From: a virus
Length of the DNA stretch: 63,869 nucleotides
IMG/VR virus record: IMGVR_UViG_3300017967_000018
Coordinates: 1-63,869 of that record
Direction: 5' to 3' (one strand)
Both the position numbers and the translations under genes were made by a program. Position 1 is the first letter of the stretch. Every line of letters begins with the position of its first letter. The notes beneath the pieces were generated by a model. The model was not told the origin of the DNA. It was given only the letters and a program-made list of their open reading frames with translations, and made no database searches. This document shows, in pieces, positions 1-8,073 of this stretch.

Positions 1-169
1 CATGTTCTGATATTGAGAACAATCCTAGCAAAACCATTTGCCTGAAGTTTCTGGATTTTTTGACTAAATTTAAAGAAATATCCTGAGGAGATAAGTCCTC
101 AAGATAAGTCACGTTTAAATCTACATCTGTTAGATGTACCGATTGCCCTGTATGATTAATGAATTTCAT
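1..169 (-). CDS. Hypothetical protein, 5' part only (runs off the left edge)
   Basis: An open frame starts at ATG 169 and stays open to base 1 (56 codons). The protein begins MKFINHTGQSVHLTDVDLN and continues with LVKKSRNFRQMVLLG. I do not recognise it. No Shine-Dalgarno sequence is visible; instead CCGATTATAATGT lies immediately before the ATG, a pattern shared with two other starts in the window (27808 and 44100). It is on the same strand as the adjoining virion genes, so a structural role is possible but not shown. Confidence 0.55.
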   Translation of the reverse strand, partial: MKFINHTGQSVHLTDVDLNVTYLEDLSPQDISLNLVKKSRNFRQMVLLGLFSISEH

Positions 170-270
170 ACATTATAATCGGAAACTGTTTATATTATGT
201 TTTTAAATTAATAAAAATGAATGCCTTTCCCCCCAGGCCATTTGATCCTGTTCCCAAATTGTTGGATTTG

Positions 271-1038
271 TTAGCTCCAGTAGAATTGTTTGCGAGCATT
301 AGGGACAAGCTTTTGGTCTACATTGGTATTCCAGATTGTAACTGCTTGATCGTATGCTCCAAGTTCTCTTAACTCTTCCGCCAACTGTCTTATTTGGTTA
401 TAAGAATTGCTTCCTGCGCTGTAATATCTGTGGTCATCAGAATACTGATATGTTAAGTCATGACTAGATACCATTCTAGAAAACTGATCTAGCTTTTGAG
501 CTAAGTCATCGTCGTGCATTTCTTCTTGGGCAGCTTTGAACAAAACAGTTCTCTTTGAAGCTCTCTGTTCAAATTGACCTTCCCATCTATCTTGGGCTCT
601 ATCAATTTCGTAATCGCTTGGATCTGGCTCTACGCCATAATAATCATCATCAGTAAAATCTATATCTTCGTTTTCTTCGTCTTCAATTTCATCATCTTCT
701 GGGTCTTCTTGGGCAGATTTAAAAATACTAACACCTTCTTGAGCAGACTTAAATACATCAAATAAAAAGTTGCTTTTCTTTTCAGGCACACAATTAGGAA
801 CTTCTTTACCGTTCTTGTCCTTCATGCCTACCATTTCATAACCCTTCCAGCAAGGATCTCCGTCTTTCATGTCTTTGGAGTCTTCTTTGACTTTTTCTAC
901 GCATCTGTCAAACTTATCTTCTGCGTGTTCATCCCAATCAGCCTTTGGGCCTTCTGTCCCTTGAATAGAATCCATGCAGATAGGATAGGCCTTATCTGGT
1001 CCTTTTGTTTTAGATTTTTTTGAGAATATTTTTTTCAT
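271..1038 (-). CDS. Acidic virion-type protein with VPNCVP motif and FKSAQE repeats
   Basis: 255 residues, unrecognised as a whole. The basic N-terminus MKKIFSKKSKTKGP is followed by GMKDKNGKEVPNCVP (about residues 71-85), a cysteine-containing motif I have seen in virion proteins of large phages. Three related segments follow: FKSAQE at about 96, FKSAQE at about 106 and FKAAQE at about 167. A very acidic stretch (EDPEDDEIEDEENEDIDF) lies between them. The FK(S/A)AQE segments resemble the K-x-A-Q segments in many neighbours and could be maturation-protease sites; that is inference. The stop lies 3 bases before the next gene's end on the same strand, suggesting co-transcription with 1042-1407. 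Confidence 0.8.
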   Translation of the reverse strand: MKKIFSKKSKTKGPDKAYPICMDSIQGTEGPKADWDEHAEDKFDRCVEKVKEDSKDMKDGDPCWKGYEMVGMKDKNGKEVPNCVPEKKSNFLFDVFKSAQEGVSIFKSAQEDPEDDEIEDEENEDIDFTDDDYYGVEPDPSDYEIDRAQDRWEGQFEQRASKRTVLFKAAQEEMHDDDLAQKLDQFSRMVSSHDLTYQYSDDHRYYSAGSNSYNQIRQLAEELRELGAYDQAVTIWNTNVDQKLVPNARKQFYWS

Positions 1039-1041
1039 TAT

Positions 1042-1407
1042 TTATCCTAAAATTTCAAGTAGACCAGGATCACTTGTATCTACTCCGTTCATTTTACAAT
1101 AAGCTCGGAGCTGGCCTTTTGCTTGCTCATTTCCTAGTCTAGCAGAGTTGTACAGATTAGCGAACTCTGGATCTCGCATCCAGTATCCAAGAGTTTTCTT
1201 TCCTTCTCCTCTATCATTGACTTGATCTATGGCAAATTGCGTTTCATTAGCCTGAGCATCAGAAGGGTTAACTGATACTCCTTGTGCTTCCTTCAGCCAT
1301 CCAGCTTGTTTGCCAATTCTCTTCCACTCTTGTTCAGAGATTTTAAACTTATAGCCATTGGCTGTTTTAATTAACTGCGAACCTTGTTTGCTTGAGTATT
1401 TTTTCAT
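1042..1407 (-). CDS. Protein with shared MKKYSSKQ N-terminal module, copy 1
   Basis: Residues 1-40 (MKKYSSKQGSQLIKTANGYK through WLKEA) are almost identical to the start of the next upstream protein (1425-1844); the remaining 81 residues are unrelated. I chose ATG 1407 rather than the upstream 1431 because AAAAGGAT lies at the right distance from it and the homology begins exactly there. The module ends in WLKEAQ, similar to the K-x-A-Q segments seen elsewhere. A conserved N-terminus on divergent bodies suggests a localisation or packaging module. Function unknown. Confidence 0.8.
   Translation of the reverse strand: MKKYSSKQGSQLIKTANGYKFKISEQEWKRIGKQAGWLKEAQGVSVNPSDAQANETQFAIDQVNDRGEGKKTLGYWMRDPEFANLYNSARLGNEQAKGQLRAYCKMNGVDTSDPGLLEILG
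1288..1407 (-). repeat. Repeated N-terminal module, copy 1 (second copy 1725-1844)
   Basis: The first 40 codons of the two neighbouring genes are near-identical at protein level and strongly similar in DNA, including the sequence around the start codon. The similarity stops abruptly after codon 40, so this is a duplicated segment and not a whole-gene duplication. Confidence 0.85.
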
Positions 1408-1424
1408 AATTGTATCCTTTTTAT

Positions 1425-1844
1425 TTACCAATTACCTTTGTTTTCTTTTTCTTCATATATATATCCATCTCCCGTAAATCGATCAGGAGAATCTTGGATG
1501 GTGCTTTCGTCTGCTATAATTACCCAATAACCGTCTGTGTCTCTTTGATTATGACTAAACGCATTGAGTTCTGTCCATCCTTTTGCACTTTCATAAGATT
1601 TAAAAGGCCCTGTTCTATCGCCTTCTCTTCCATCTGGGAACAAATAGTCTACTGCTATAACTTTCCCTGGGGGCAATTCTCCTGGTTCTGATTCTATAAC
1701 TGTAAAATCATCAAAGTTAGATGCAGATTTAAGCCAACCAGCCTGTTTTCCAATTCTCTTCCATTCATCTTGAGAGATTTGAAATTTGTAACCATTGGCT
1801 GTTTTGATTAATTGCGATCCTTGTTTGCTTGAGTATTTTTTCAT
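1425..1844 (-). CDS. Protein with MKKYSSKQ module fused to a GPF-SY...YWV domain
   Basis: 139 residues from ATG 1844, which is preceded by AAGGAATATATT; an earlier in-frame ATG at 1907 has no ribosome site and would break the shared module. Residues 1-40 repeat the N-terminus of the downstream neighbour. The rest contains LPPGKVIAVDY, GDRTGPFKSYESAKGW and DGYWVIIADESTIQD, which match the domain of the protein at 50427-51074 (HGPFSSYADAENW, DRYWVVMGPESLID). The two proteins therefore share a small domain under different N-termini. Function unknown; the context is virion-type. Confidence 0.8.
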   Translation of the reverse strand: MKKYSSKQGSQLIKTANGYKFQISQDEWKRIGKQAGWLKSASNFDDFTVIESEPGELPPGKVIAVDYLFPDGREGDRTGPFKSYESAKGWTELNAFSHNQRDTDGYWVIIADESTIQDSPDRFTGDGYIYEEKENKGNW

Positions 1845-1910
1845 AATATATTCCTTATGTTTTAAAATATTAAAATGAACTCGCCAAGCGTTAACTTGAC
1901 GAGCCATGTA

Positions 1911-2018
1911 TTATTTCTTTTTGTTTAGCTTTGCAATTTGAGCAAGTAGCATGTCTTTAAAAGCCATTCCTAATGCTACTCCTAATGCAAAGCAGAGTAT
2001 TCCAACTAATAAAGCCAT
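1911..2018 (-). CDS. Small single-span membrane protein (35 aa)
   Basis: ATG 2018 is preceded by a near-perfect ribosome site (AAGGAGGCCTGTT). The peptide is MALLVGILCFALGVALGMAF followed by KDMLLAQIAKLNKKK. Residues 2-20 form one hydrophobic helix and the tail is basic. It lies between two virion-type genes. Such small membrane proteins are often lysis or membrane-association proteins in phages, but nothing here fixes a role. The plus-strand frame over the same bases lacks a ribosome site. Confidence 0.7.
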   Translation of the reverse strand: MALLVGILCFALGVALGMAFKDMLLAQIAKLNKKK

Positions 2019-2036
2019 AACAGGCCTCCTTATAAA

Positions 2037-2648
2037 TTACCCCTTAGACGGGTCAGCAATAACCCTTTCACTGTTACCAGCATTCTTGACATCAGTTAGG
2101 ACTAGGTCAGTTGCTTTTGCTATCTTAAGTCTTATGGTTGTAGCATCGCTCCATCTTCCTCTATAGTAGGTTCTAGCCTTAAGAACAGTTTCTGAGCTAC
2201 CAGTTTTGTCCATTTGAAGTCTAATTGCTTCTGCGCTACTGTCAATTCCCCATCTGTAATACTTGGTTCTGGAAGGGTCTTTTCCATTTACTGTGTAACG
2301 GATTTCAGCGGCATCAGTCTGAGGGCTGTCATTAAGAACACCAGCAAGATCGCCGTAGAAGGTTGGCCTGCTGCTTGGTGGGAATGTATTTGCTCTAGTT
2401 CTCATAGGAACGCCTGCTGATGTCATGGTAAGGTCAACATATCCAGAAAAGACCATAGACTGCTCTATGCTGCCATCTTCGATGGAAAAAGTCTTTGTAG
2501 AAGCGTTGTTTGGATCAGTAGAGTCAAGAACTCTAGCTCTAACGGACCATGTGCCGTCTGTTACGTTTTTTCTGCTGTCGTTGCTCAACCTTGGGCCTGT
2601 TAAGCCAATGGTTGGGGCTACTAGTTTAGCTACTCTTTGATTTGCCAT
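2037..2648 (-). CDS. Beta-rich virion-type protein with chitobiase-C-like segment
   Basis: 203 residues. The segment AAEIRYTVNGKDPSRTKYY (about 109-127) resembles the YTxDGxxP core of chitobiase/hexosaminidase C-terminal domains, small immunoglobulin-like folds common in phage fibres and decoration proteins. No catalytic motif is visible. The gene has moderately higher GC at third positions than its neighbours, as do the capsid genes, which may reflect high expression. A structural, possibly surface, role is inferred. Confidence 0.65.
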   Translation of the reverse strand: MANQRVAKLVAPTIGLTGPRLSNDSRKNVTDGTWSVRARVLDSTDPNNASTKTFSIEDGSIEQSMVFSGYVDLTMTSAGVPMRTRANTFPPSSRPTFYGDLAGVLNDSPQTDAAEIRYTVNGKDPSRTKYYRWGIDSSAEAIRLQMDKTGSSETVLKARTYYRGRWSDATTIRLKIAKATDLVLTDVKNAGNSERVIADPSKG

Positions 2649-2739
2649 GTTTGTATCTCCAATTATATCTTAAAAATAAGAACTTAATTTATAATTACTA
2701 ATTTATATAGTATTTCCTTTATTCCTGTATGAAATTTTC

Positions 2740-3198
2740 CTATTCTAAATCAATTTCTTGTATATTATTTTCTTTTCTAGCTTTTAATACCTCTTGTCTG
2801 ATTTTTTCAGCTATATTTTTATAGTTTTTTATGTATCTCATTTCTACTTTTGGACATGTTTTGTCATTGGTTATTAGCGTTATTTTTCCTATTTTAAACC
2901 AATTAAATAGAAAAAAAGAAGAAGTAGATATGTCTTGAACTCTAAATAATTCAATAAATTCTTCTTTTTTTAACCATGTTCCATCTTCAATCTTTAGCTG
3001 TCCATCTGATATGATATATATAGGGCTTGTACTGCTCATAGATTTAAATACAATGCATATGGCAGATACTACGGCTAAGACTGCAAAAGTAGTAGAAGAA
3101 AAGAATAAAGATATTCCTATGGTCACAACGGTGGCAAGAGACAGCCCCAATATAGACCAAAAATCTATTATTTTTGAAGGCTTTAATTTGTTGTTCAT
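2740..3198 (-). CDS. Membrane protein with a PH-like domain
   Basis: 152 residues from ATG 3198 (a TTG two codons earlier is also open, but AGGA sits 8 bases before the ATG). Two hydrophobic helices lie at about residues 13-52. A soluble domain follows, with IYIISDGQLKIEDGTWLKKEE and IGKITLITNDKTCPKVEM, the pattern of bacterial PH-domain membrane proteins. It starts 2 bases after the stop of the SGNH hydrolase gene, so the two are translated from one message. Role unknown. Confidence 0.65.
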   Translation of the reverse strand: MNNKLKPSKIIDFWSILGLSLATVVTIGISLFFSSTTFAVLAVVSAICIVFKSMSSTSPIYIISDGQLKIEDGTWLKKEEFIELFRVQDISTSSFFLFNWFKIGKITLITNDKTCPKVEMRYIKNYKNIAEKIRQEVLKARKENNIQEIDLE

Positions 3199-3200
3199 TG

Positions 3201-3959
3201 TCAAGGTCCTATCTTCTGTATTTCTTCTATAAACATTTTTGCTATCTTTTTATTGCCAGTAGAATTAGGATGAATTTCATCCTGCCACTCATCTTCTCCA
3301 ACAACGCCCCTAGTGTCTATTAGAACAAATCTTTCATGCTCTTGACTTAGCTCGTATAGCATGTCTGCAAAAGAATCAATTAAATATTGAACCACTGCTT
3401 TCTGCTCGTTTTTATCATGGCAATTGTGAGCTTCTAATATAGGTTTGACCCAGGGGCCAGATACGGGAATTACTCTAAACAATTTTGCAGCAACATCAGA
3501 TGGCACAACATAATCATAACAATCAACCATAATAGTAGTATATGGAGAATAATCATCTCTTATTGCTATCAGGTCTTTGTAGACACACTTTAAGAGATTT
3601 ATTTTGTTTTCTACTCTTTCTTTAATAATATAGTCTTGATTTTCAACTGGAACCCTAAGAAGCTCATCCATATCTGGGCCAATAATATCATTCCCGCCTG
3701 CGCTAAAAAGCAAAGCGTCAAAATTATAATTAGAAAGATAACTTCTAAGTTTGACCTTCTGTTTGCCAGACATTATTTGCAAGAGTTCATCGCCGCTGTT
3801 CTCTACTCTAAGCAAATTATAATTAGTTAAATCTTCGATGTGATCTACTATATTTGTTCCTATTGGTAAGTGAAACCATGAGTCCCCTTCTGTCAATACT
3901 CGTTTAACATTTGGTTTTCTTTTAATGTTCTTTTTAAATTTCCTTAATCTTGCTGACAT
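3201..3959 (-). CDS. SGNH/GDSL-family hydrolase
   Basis: About 252 residues from ATG 3959, chosen because GAGGATTTTT precedes it. The SGNH blocks are visible: GDSWFHL (block I, nucleophile Ser), AGGNDI (block III, Asn) and DEIHPN (block V, Asp and His). The block II Gly is probably in VENSGD. SGNH enzymes hydrolyse carboxylic esters such as acetyl groups on polysaccharides or peptidoglycan, and lipids. In a virion-type gene run a deacetylase acting on host surface glycan or cell wall is the likeliest role, by inference. The N-terminus is very basic (ARLRKFKKNIKRK), with no signal peptide. Confidence 0.8.
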   Translation of the reverse strand: MSARLRKFKKNIKRKPNVKRVLTEGDSWFHLPIGTNIVDHIEDLTNYNLLRVENSGDELLQIMSGKQKVKLRSYLSNYNFDALLFSAGGNDIIGPDMDELLRVPVENQDYIIKERVENKINLLKCVYKDLIAIRDDYSPYTTIMVDCYDYVVPSDVAAKLFRVIPVSGPWVKPILEAHNCHDKNEQKAVVQYLIDSFADMLYELSQEHERFVLIDTRGVVGEDEWQDEIHPNSTGNKKIAKMFIEEIQKIGP

Positions 3960-3988
3960 AAAAATCCTCACTAACAAGGGTTCAACAG

Positions 3989-4294
3989 TTATCTTGACCT
4001 AAATTTCCTCTTAATTTTTTCTATTGCCGTCTTCTGTTGACCATTCAATCCAACAATGTTTTTGACATCTACAAAACCATTGTTCCCTATAGTAATTAAA
4101 ACTAGACCGTTTCTAAGAACCTCTTCTGCATATGCGTTAGAGTTAACGTTTTGATTTTTAACTAATATACCATGTTTGGCGGCAACGTGCGGAAGGCAGT
4201 CTCTGAATTGCTTTTTAGGACAAGGAAATAATTGTCCGTTAGTGCCCATTATATACTTTCCTATTCCTAAGCCTGCTTTCTTGTACCAACTCAT
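3989..4294 (-). CDS. WYK-tagged small protein
   Basis: 101 residues beginning MSWYKKAGLGIGKYIMG. The N-terminal SWYKKA matches the tag shared by a dozen proteins in this window. The body is unrecognised. It overlaps the neighbour at 4291-4515 by 4 bases (ATGA-type coupling), so these small genes form one translationally coupled run from 5360 leftwards. Confidence 0.75.
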   Translation of the reverse strand: MSWYKKAGLGIGKYIMGTNGQLFPCPKKQFRDCLPHVAAKHGILVKNQNVNSNAYAEEVLRNGLVLITIGNNGFVDVKNIVGLNGQQKTAIEKIKRKFRSR

Positions 4295-4515
4295 CTTTTT
4301 AGCTCCTGTCTTTCACAGGGCCAGTTTCTTATTATATTAGCAGCCTTGCCCCACGCTTTAACTTTAATTAACTGATTCAATAGACTGAGATTCTTAGGGT
4401 CATATCCTGGACAGAAATATCTTTTTCCGTCTATGTATGCAACAACGCCTTCGTTGCTCCAAGAAGATACGACTACTGATTGAGCTTCAGACTGTTTGAA
4501 CAAATACCAGTTCAT
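4291..4515 (-). CDS. WYK-tagged protein with small YIDGKRYF domain
   Basis: 74 residues beginning MNWYLFKQSEAQSV, the shared N-terminal tag with a K-x-x-E-A-Q ending. The body has VVAYIDGKRYFCPGYDP and a helical C-terminus. No family assigned. Its start overlaps the stop of the upstream gene in a TAATG arrangement. Confidence 0.75.
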   Translation of the reverse strand: MNWYLFKQSEAQSVVVSSWSNEGVVAYIDGKRYFCPGYDPKNLSLLNQLIKVKAWGKAANIIRNWPCERQELKR

Positions 4516-4841
4516 TATTCTCCTATTTCTTCAATGATGTCTAAGAACAATCCCGCCTGAGGTACGTCTTCTGGATTTCTGCCTGCTCTATGCAATGCGT
4601 CAAGTAGTTCGTTCACGGTAAATAGCATATTAACTTCACCATTTTTAAATGCGTTGTCTGCTGCTAGCTTTCCAAACTTTTCTGTCATCTTAGCCTTAAG
4701 ATATTCTTTCTCTTCTGTAGATTGTATTCTAACAGCAAAGTAGAATTTATTAGCAGCTTGATGCGCGTCTTGGTTGATAACAGTCTTTAGTTTAGTAGTT
4801 CTTTCTGCTTTTGCTTCTTTTCCATTTAAATCTTTTGCCAT
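4515..4841 (-). CDS. Hypothetical helical protein
   Basis: 108 residues with good codon structure; start ATG 4841 is preceded by AAGGAGAAATATT. It is rich in charged residues, with AVRIQSTEEKEYLKAKM and a helical C-terminus. It lacks the WY tag although its neighbours on both sides have it. No family recognised. Confidence 0.75.
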   Translation of the reverse strand: MAKDLNGKEAKAERTTKLKTVINQDAHQAANKFYFAVRIQSTEEKEYLKAKMTEKFGKLAADNAFKNGEVNMLFTVNELLDALHRAGRNPEDVPQAGLFLDIIEEIGE

Positions 4842-4852
4842 AATATTTCTCC

Positions 4853-5176
4853 TTAAAAATATTTAATGTTAATGTCTTGTCCAAATCTTTCATATAATTT
4901 GTTTTCTAATTGTTTCTTTTGATAATCAGCGTCAGTTGACACAAAACTAGGATGAGCAACTACTGAAACCAGCTTAGACTGAGGGTTAAATCTTCCTTTA
5001 AAAAAGTGACGCCCACTTCCTGGTCCAAATGACTTATTATGTGTCATTCTAGAAGTTTCACTCTCTGCTTCATCAACAATTAAATTTACACCATCATATA
5101 TCCAGACCGTATCTCCAGGCCTATGCATGGTATGGTAATTATAGTTTACAGATTGTGCAATTCTATACCAGTTCAT
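4853..5176 (-). CDS. WYK-tagged protein sharing a domain with the C-terminus of 32777-34033
   Basis: 107 residues starting MNWYRIAQSVNYNY. The body (PGDTVWIYDG, MTHNKSFG, FFKGRFNPQSKLVSVVAH, FGQDINIKYF) aligns with the last 100 residues of the protein at 32777-34033 (PGICWIFANG, GTHNMNW, YFRGWYDPNQELISVVA, FGDDFDIKVF). The two are paralogous domains with separate tags. It overlaps the next upstream gene by 14 bases. Function unknown. Confidence 0.8.
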   Translation of the reverse strand: MNWYRIAQSVNYNYHTMHRPGDTVWIYDGVNLIVDEAESETSRMTHNKSFGPGSGRHFFKGRFNPQSKLVSVVAHPSFVSTDADYQKKQLENKLYERFGQDINIKYF

Positions 5177-5360
5177 CTTTAATCTCTTCTAATTTTCTTT
5201 TAAGAGCCTTATACTCTCTAATTTTTTGATTGTGATTCTCTAAAATCATTTCCCTTAATTCTGGTTCAATATCCTCTCTTTTTAAAAATTGATAGCTTTT
5301 TCTCAAGCTTTTCTCTAGACTATCTAGTCGTTTAATTTCTTCGCTCTTATACCAGTTCAT
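5163..5360 (-). CDS. WYK-tagged short coiled-coil protein
   Basis: 65 residues beginning MNWYKSEEIKRLDSLEKSL; the rest is continuously helical and charged with leucine heptads. It is the first gene of the minus-strand run that ends with tagged proteins, downstream of the terminator at 5399-5430. No function recognised. Confidence 0.7.
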   Translation of the reverse strand: MNWYKSEEIKRLDSLEKSLRKSYQFLKREDIEPELREMILENHNQKIREYKALKRKLEEIKDELV

Positions 5361-5398
5361 ATAACATTATTCTAGATTTAATAATAAAAACCTTTAAT

Positions 5399-5430
5399 AT
5401 AAAAGACGAGGATTCATCCTCGTCTTTTAT
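5399..5430. terminator. Bidirectional hairpin terminator
   Basis: ATAAAAGACGAGGAT and its complement are separated by 2 bases, giving a stem of about 15 bp with A/T-rich flanks on both sides. It separates the homing endonuclease gene from the tagged-protein run. Confidence 0.85.
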
Positions 5431-5464
5431 ATTATTATGCGATTATTGATATGATTAAATTAAG

Positions 5465-7021
5465 TCACAATTCATACACCCAACGCTTCTTGCCGCAATC
5501 CCAGATGCGATACAAGCCCCTCTCAATACACCAGTCTCGCTCTGTCATTCCTTCAGGACAACCAGTCGCTTTCTTTTGCTGAGACTGCTTTGTCTTGTAG
5601 CATTTGTTCGCCATGTCCCAGTAGAAGTAATCTGGGCTCATTTCTTCTTCCATAATGAACCCAAGCGTCTCATAGATACGCCCCTCAGTCCACGCATTAT
5701 CTGACCAACTGATAATTTTGTTGTATCCCTCTTCTTTAGCCCACTGCGTCATTGCCTTGAACATCTTGTTAGCCCCACCAGCGATATTGACGCCGCTCTT
5801 GAAACACATTCTACTCAAGACAATTGACGATTCATTGCTCTTGCGATGGTGTCCCGCAGCGAGCGTACTGGCTACAACCTCGCCGCCATAAATGAGGTTG
5901 AAGTATTTTCCATTTGGAGGATTCCTTTTCAGCCCCTGTATGTGGTTGTTCTCTATGAATTCTTTGGCATCTGAGTTATCAACAGAGCATTTGCGAGCCA
6001 TGATCTTATTTTGATTGCATCCTAAAGAGTTTCTTATAAATGAAACAAATTGCTTCTCTCTTGCATACCATTGGTGTTCAAAGATATGAATAAGACGAAT
6101 ACCTTTGGACTGACACTTGCGAGTCTTACGAAGGTGCTTTAGCTTTGCTTTCTCAGGCTCGCACATGACTTCAGAATGCCAATGACTTCCATTGAACTCA
6201 ATTGCCAATTGCTTTTCAGGATAATAGATGTCAAGTTCTAAAGGCGTAATGATTTGTCTTGTGTTTTGCTCTGTCTTTCCGTCAAACCCTATGGCATCTA
6301 CAACCTTCTTTTGAGCCTGATACTTGGGGAAGTTGTACGTTTCATAGTATTTGTCTTTGAACTCATCTTTTATTAATGTTGCTGTGAGGCTATTGTATGG
6401 AACATCAAACTTCTTAGAGACATCATCGAGCGTAACATCTTGCTGGCCAAGATAGTCCCAAAACTCGTCGCCTCGCATGAGATTGATAAGTTTGTATCTA
6501 TCATTTTCATCAATTTGAACTGTTTTATCAAAGACCTTTGCTGCTCGCTTGACGCGCTCAGGATCTTTCATATGGTGGTCAACGCCTATCTCTTGCAGAT
6601 TCTTTTTACGTATTTTCTCTTTTATTTCTTCAGATTGAAATGGATTTCTTACACCATACTTTTTCAAGTTTGTCTTTTCAATCTTAGATTGAGCTTTCTT
6701 TCTGCCAACAGATATGCGATTGTTAAGCGTCTCTTGCGAAATGTTCTTAGTTCTATTCTCTTGAGCTTTCTTCCTAATCTCTTTGTTGGCAAACGGAGAG
6801 CCTGAGATAGACTGCTCTTTTAACCTACAAGCCTTATGACATGCTGAGCCAGATTTCTTGAGGTTAGCCCCATATACCCTGTGAGGCTCGCCACAGAAGC
6901 GGCAGGTCGCCCAAACATGCTTCTTTTGATATCCAACCTCATTGGGATTGAAGCCCTCTTCTTCTAACGTCTTTTCAGCGAGGACTACGGAGTCATAATT
7001 ATGTATCTTTCTTTCAGCCAT
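5465..7021 (-). CDS. Homing-type endonuclease: NUMOD repeats plus Vsr-like PD-(D/E)xK domain
   Basis: 518 residues. N-terminal CRFCGEPH and NUMOD3-like repeats (KKYGVRNPFQSEEIKEKIRK and similar, about 110-155) suggest DNA-binding modules of homing endonucleases. The central nuclease core has ELDIYYPEKQLAIEFNG, SHWHSE and KGIRLIHIFEHQW, the pattern of Vsr-like PD-(D/E)xK homing enzymes. A C-terminal GNAT-like region (about 355-470) and a RDWCIERGLYRIWDCGKKRW tail follow. It sits alone between two strong terminators and next to the capsid gene, a usual location for free-standing homing endonucleases. Likely role: double-strand cutting of a related phage to spread itself. Confidence 0.8.
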   Translation of the reverse strand: MAERKIHNYDSVVLAEKTLEEEGFNPNEVGYQKKHVWATCRFCGEPHRVYGANLKKSGSACHKACRLKEQSISGSPFANKEIRKKAQENRTKNISQETLNNRISVGRKKAQSKIEKTNLKKYGVRNPFQSEEIKEKIRKKNLQEIGVDHHMKDPERVKRAAKVFDKTVQIDENDRYKLINLMRGDEFWDYLGQQDVTLDDVSKKFDVPYNSLTATLIKDEFKDKYYETYNFPKYQAQKKVVDAIGFDGKTEQNTRQIITPLELDIYYPEKQLAIEFNGSHWHSEVMCEPEKAKLKHLRKTRKCQSKGIRLIHIFEHQWYAREKQFVSFIRNSLGCNQNKIMARKCSVDNSDAKEFIENNHIQGLKRNPPNGKYFNLIYGGEVVASTLAAGHHRKSNESSIVLSRMCFKSGVNIAGGANKMFKAMTQWAKEEGYNKIISWSDNAWTEGRIYETLGFIMEEEMSPDYFYWDMANKCYKTKQSQQKKATGCPEGMTERDWCIERGLYRIWDCGKKRWVYEL

Positions 7022-7070
7022 AAAGGTAATATACGAACAAATTATTCACTTTCCTTTTAATATGAAAAAT

Positions 7071-7100
7071 AAAAAAGAGGGCTTAAAAGCCCTCTTTTTT
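7071..7100. terminator. Bidirectional terminator after the capsid gene
   Basis: AAAAAAGAGGGCTT, two bases, AAGCCCTCTTTTTT: a 14 bp perfect stem with an A tract on one side and a T tract on the other. It ends the capsid transcript on the minus strand and insulates the endonuclease gene. Confidence 0.92.
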
Positions 7101-7125
7101 ATTTTGTTTTAAGCTAATCTAAAGA

Positions 7126-7998
7126 TTAGGTTGCAGCAGTTACTTCAATTTTGGCAACTGCGTAGTCGTTAACGACTACAACACCAACTTCTTCGTAGAT
7201 AACCCAGCCCAAGCGAAGCTTTTTGGGATCATCTGCTGGAAGAACAGTGATGTCCTGACGGATTGGGAATGCACCCACGGTGTCAGGGGAAGCAACTACA
7301 AGAACAACATCAGGATCCATTCTGGAAGAAACGTGGATGTTTGCAGTCCAGATGTGGCCGTAAAGACCAGTGGTGATGATTTCTCTTTGGGTTGCTTCAT
7401 CATAGAAGTCCTTACCGAAGATTCTAACAGCGGCGAACTGTCTTGCGTGCATGACAACCTTGGTGGTTACCAAGTCGTGCTGCTCTACAAGAGAGAATGC
7501 AGAGTTAAGAGCCTGAGGGGTAAGAGTACCAACGTTAGTAACGATCTGGTCGTTACGGTTGTCAGCGGCAGCGATAAGAGCGCCGAAGATGTTGGAGTCT
7601 TCTTCTTTTTGGATTGCTTCCTTAGCCTTGATTTGGGCTCTGTCTACGATGTAGAATCTACGAGCTTTGATCTCGGAAAGTCTCACGGTTGGGTGAGCAG
7701 CAATTTCGAAGGTTGGAACAAGAATTTCTTCGCCTTCTACGATTTGGTCAGGTACAGCACCTCTACGTGCGATTACGTATCCAACAGAAGCAACATCTCT
7801 CTCGTAACGAGCAAGAGCGCCTTGTGGAAGTTCATCGACAAGAAGTAGCTTTCTACCAACGGCTTGGTATTCAAGCGATCTTCTGATTGGCTCAACCATT
7901 GCTTGGGCCAATACGACACGACCTTCGTCGGTCTGTAGTGCAGCAGCTAGTACTGCTTCCTTTTCATTTTCGGTTAATCCGTTTTTTGCAAAAGCCAT
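7126..7998 (-). CDS. Major capsid protein, HK97 fold
   Basis: 290 residues. Its features match phage capsid proteins: helical N-arm, VIARRGAVPDQIVEGEEILVP (E-loop/beta region), long helix, RMDPDVVLVVASPDTVGAFP and the GWVIYEEVGVVVVNDYAVAK C-terminal strand. The gene lies directly downstream of the decoration and protease genes and is followed by a strong terminator. Codon choice is distinctly more C/G-ended than in neighbours, consistent with very high expression. Start ATG 7998 follows AAAGGAGATAAAGCT. No obvious N-terminal scaffold (delta) domain is present, and no WY tag. Confidence 0.85.
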   Translation of the reverse strand: MAFAKNGLTENEKEAVLAAALQTDEGRVVLAQAMVEPIRRSLEYQAVGRKLLLVDELPQGALARYERDVASVGYVIARRGAVPDQIVEGEEILVPTFEIAAHPTVRLSEIKARRFYIVDRAQIKAKEAIQKEEDSNIFGALIAAADNRNDQIVTNVGTLTPQALNSAFSLVEQHDLVTTKVVMHARQFAAVRIFGKDFYDEATQREIITTGLYGHIWTANIHVSSRMDPDVVLVVASPDTVGAFPIRQDITVLPADDPKKLRLGWVIYEEVGVVVVNDYAVAKIEVTAAT

Positions 7999-8073
7999 AG
8001 CTTTATCTCCTTTGTTTTTATAGCACCTTTATAGGTTCTAGTTGTTTCCTAAAAATTGTGAATAAACGTTAAA

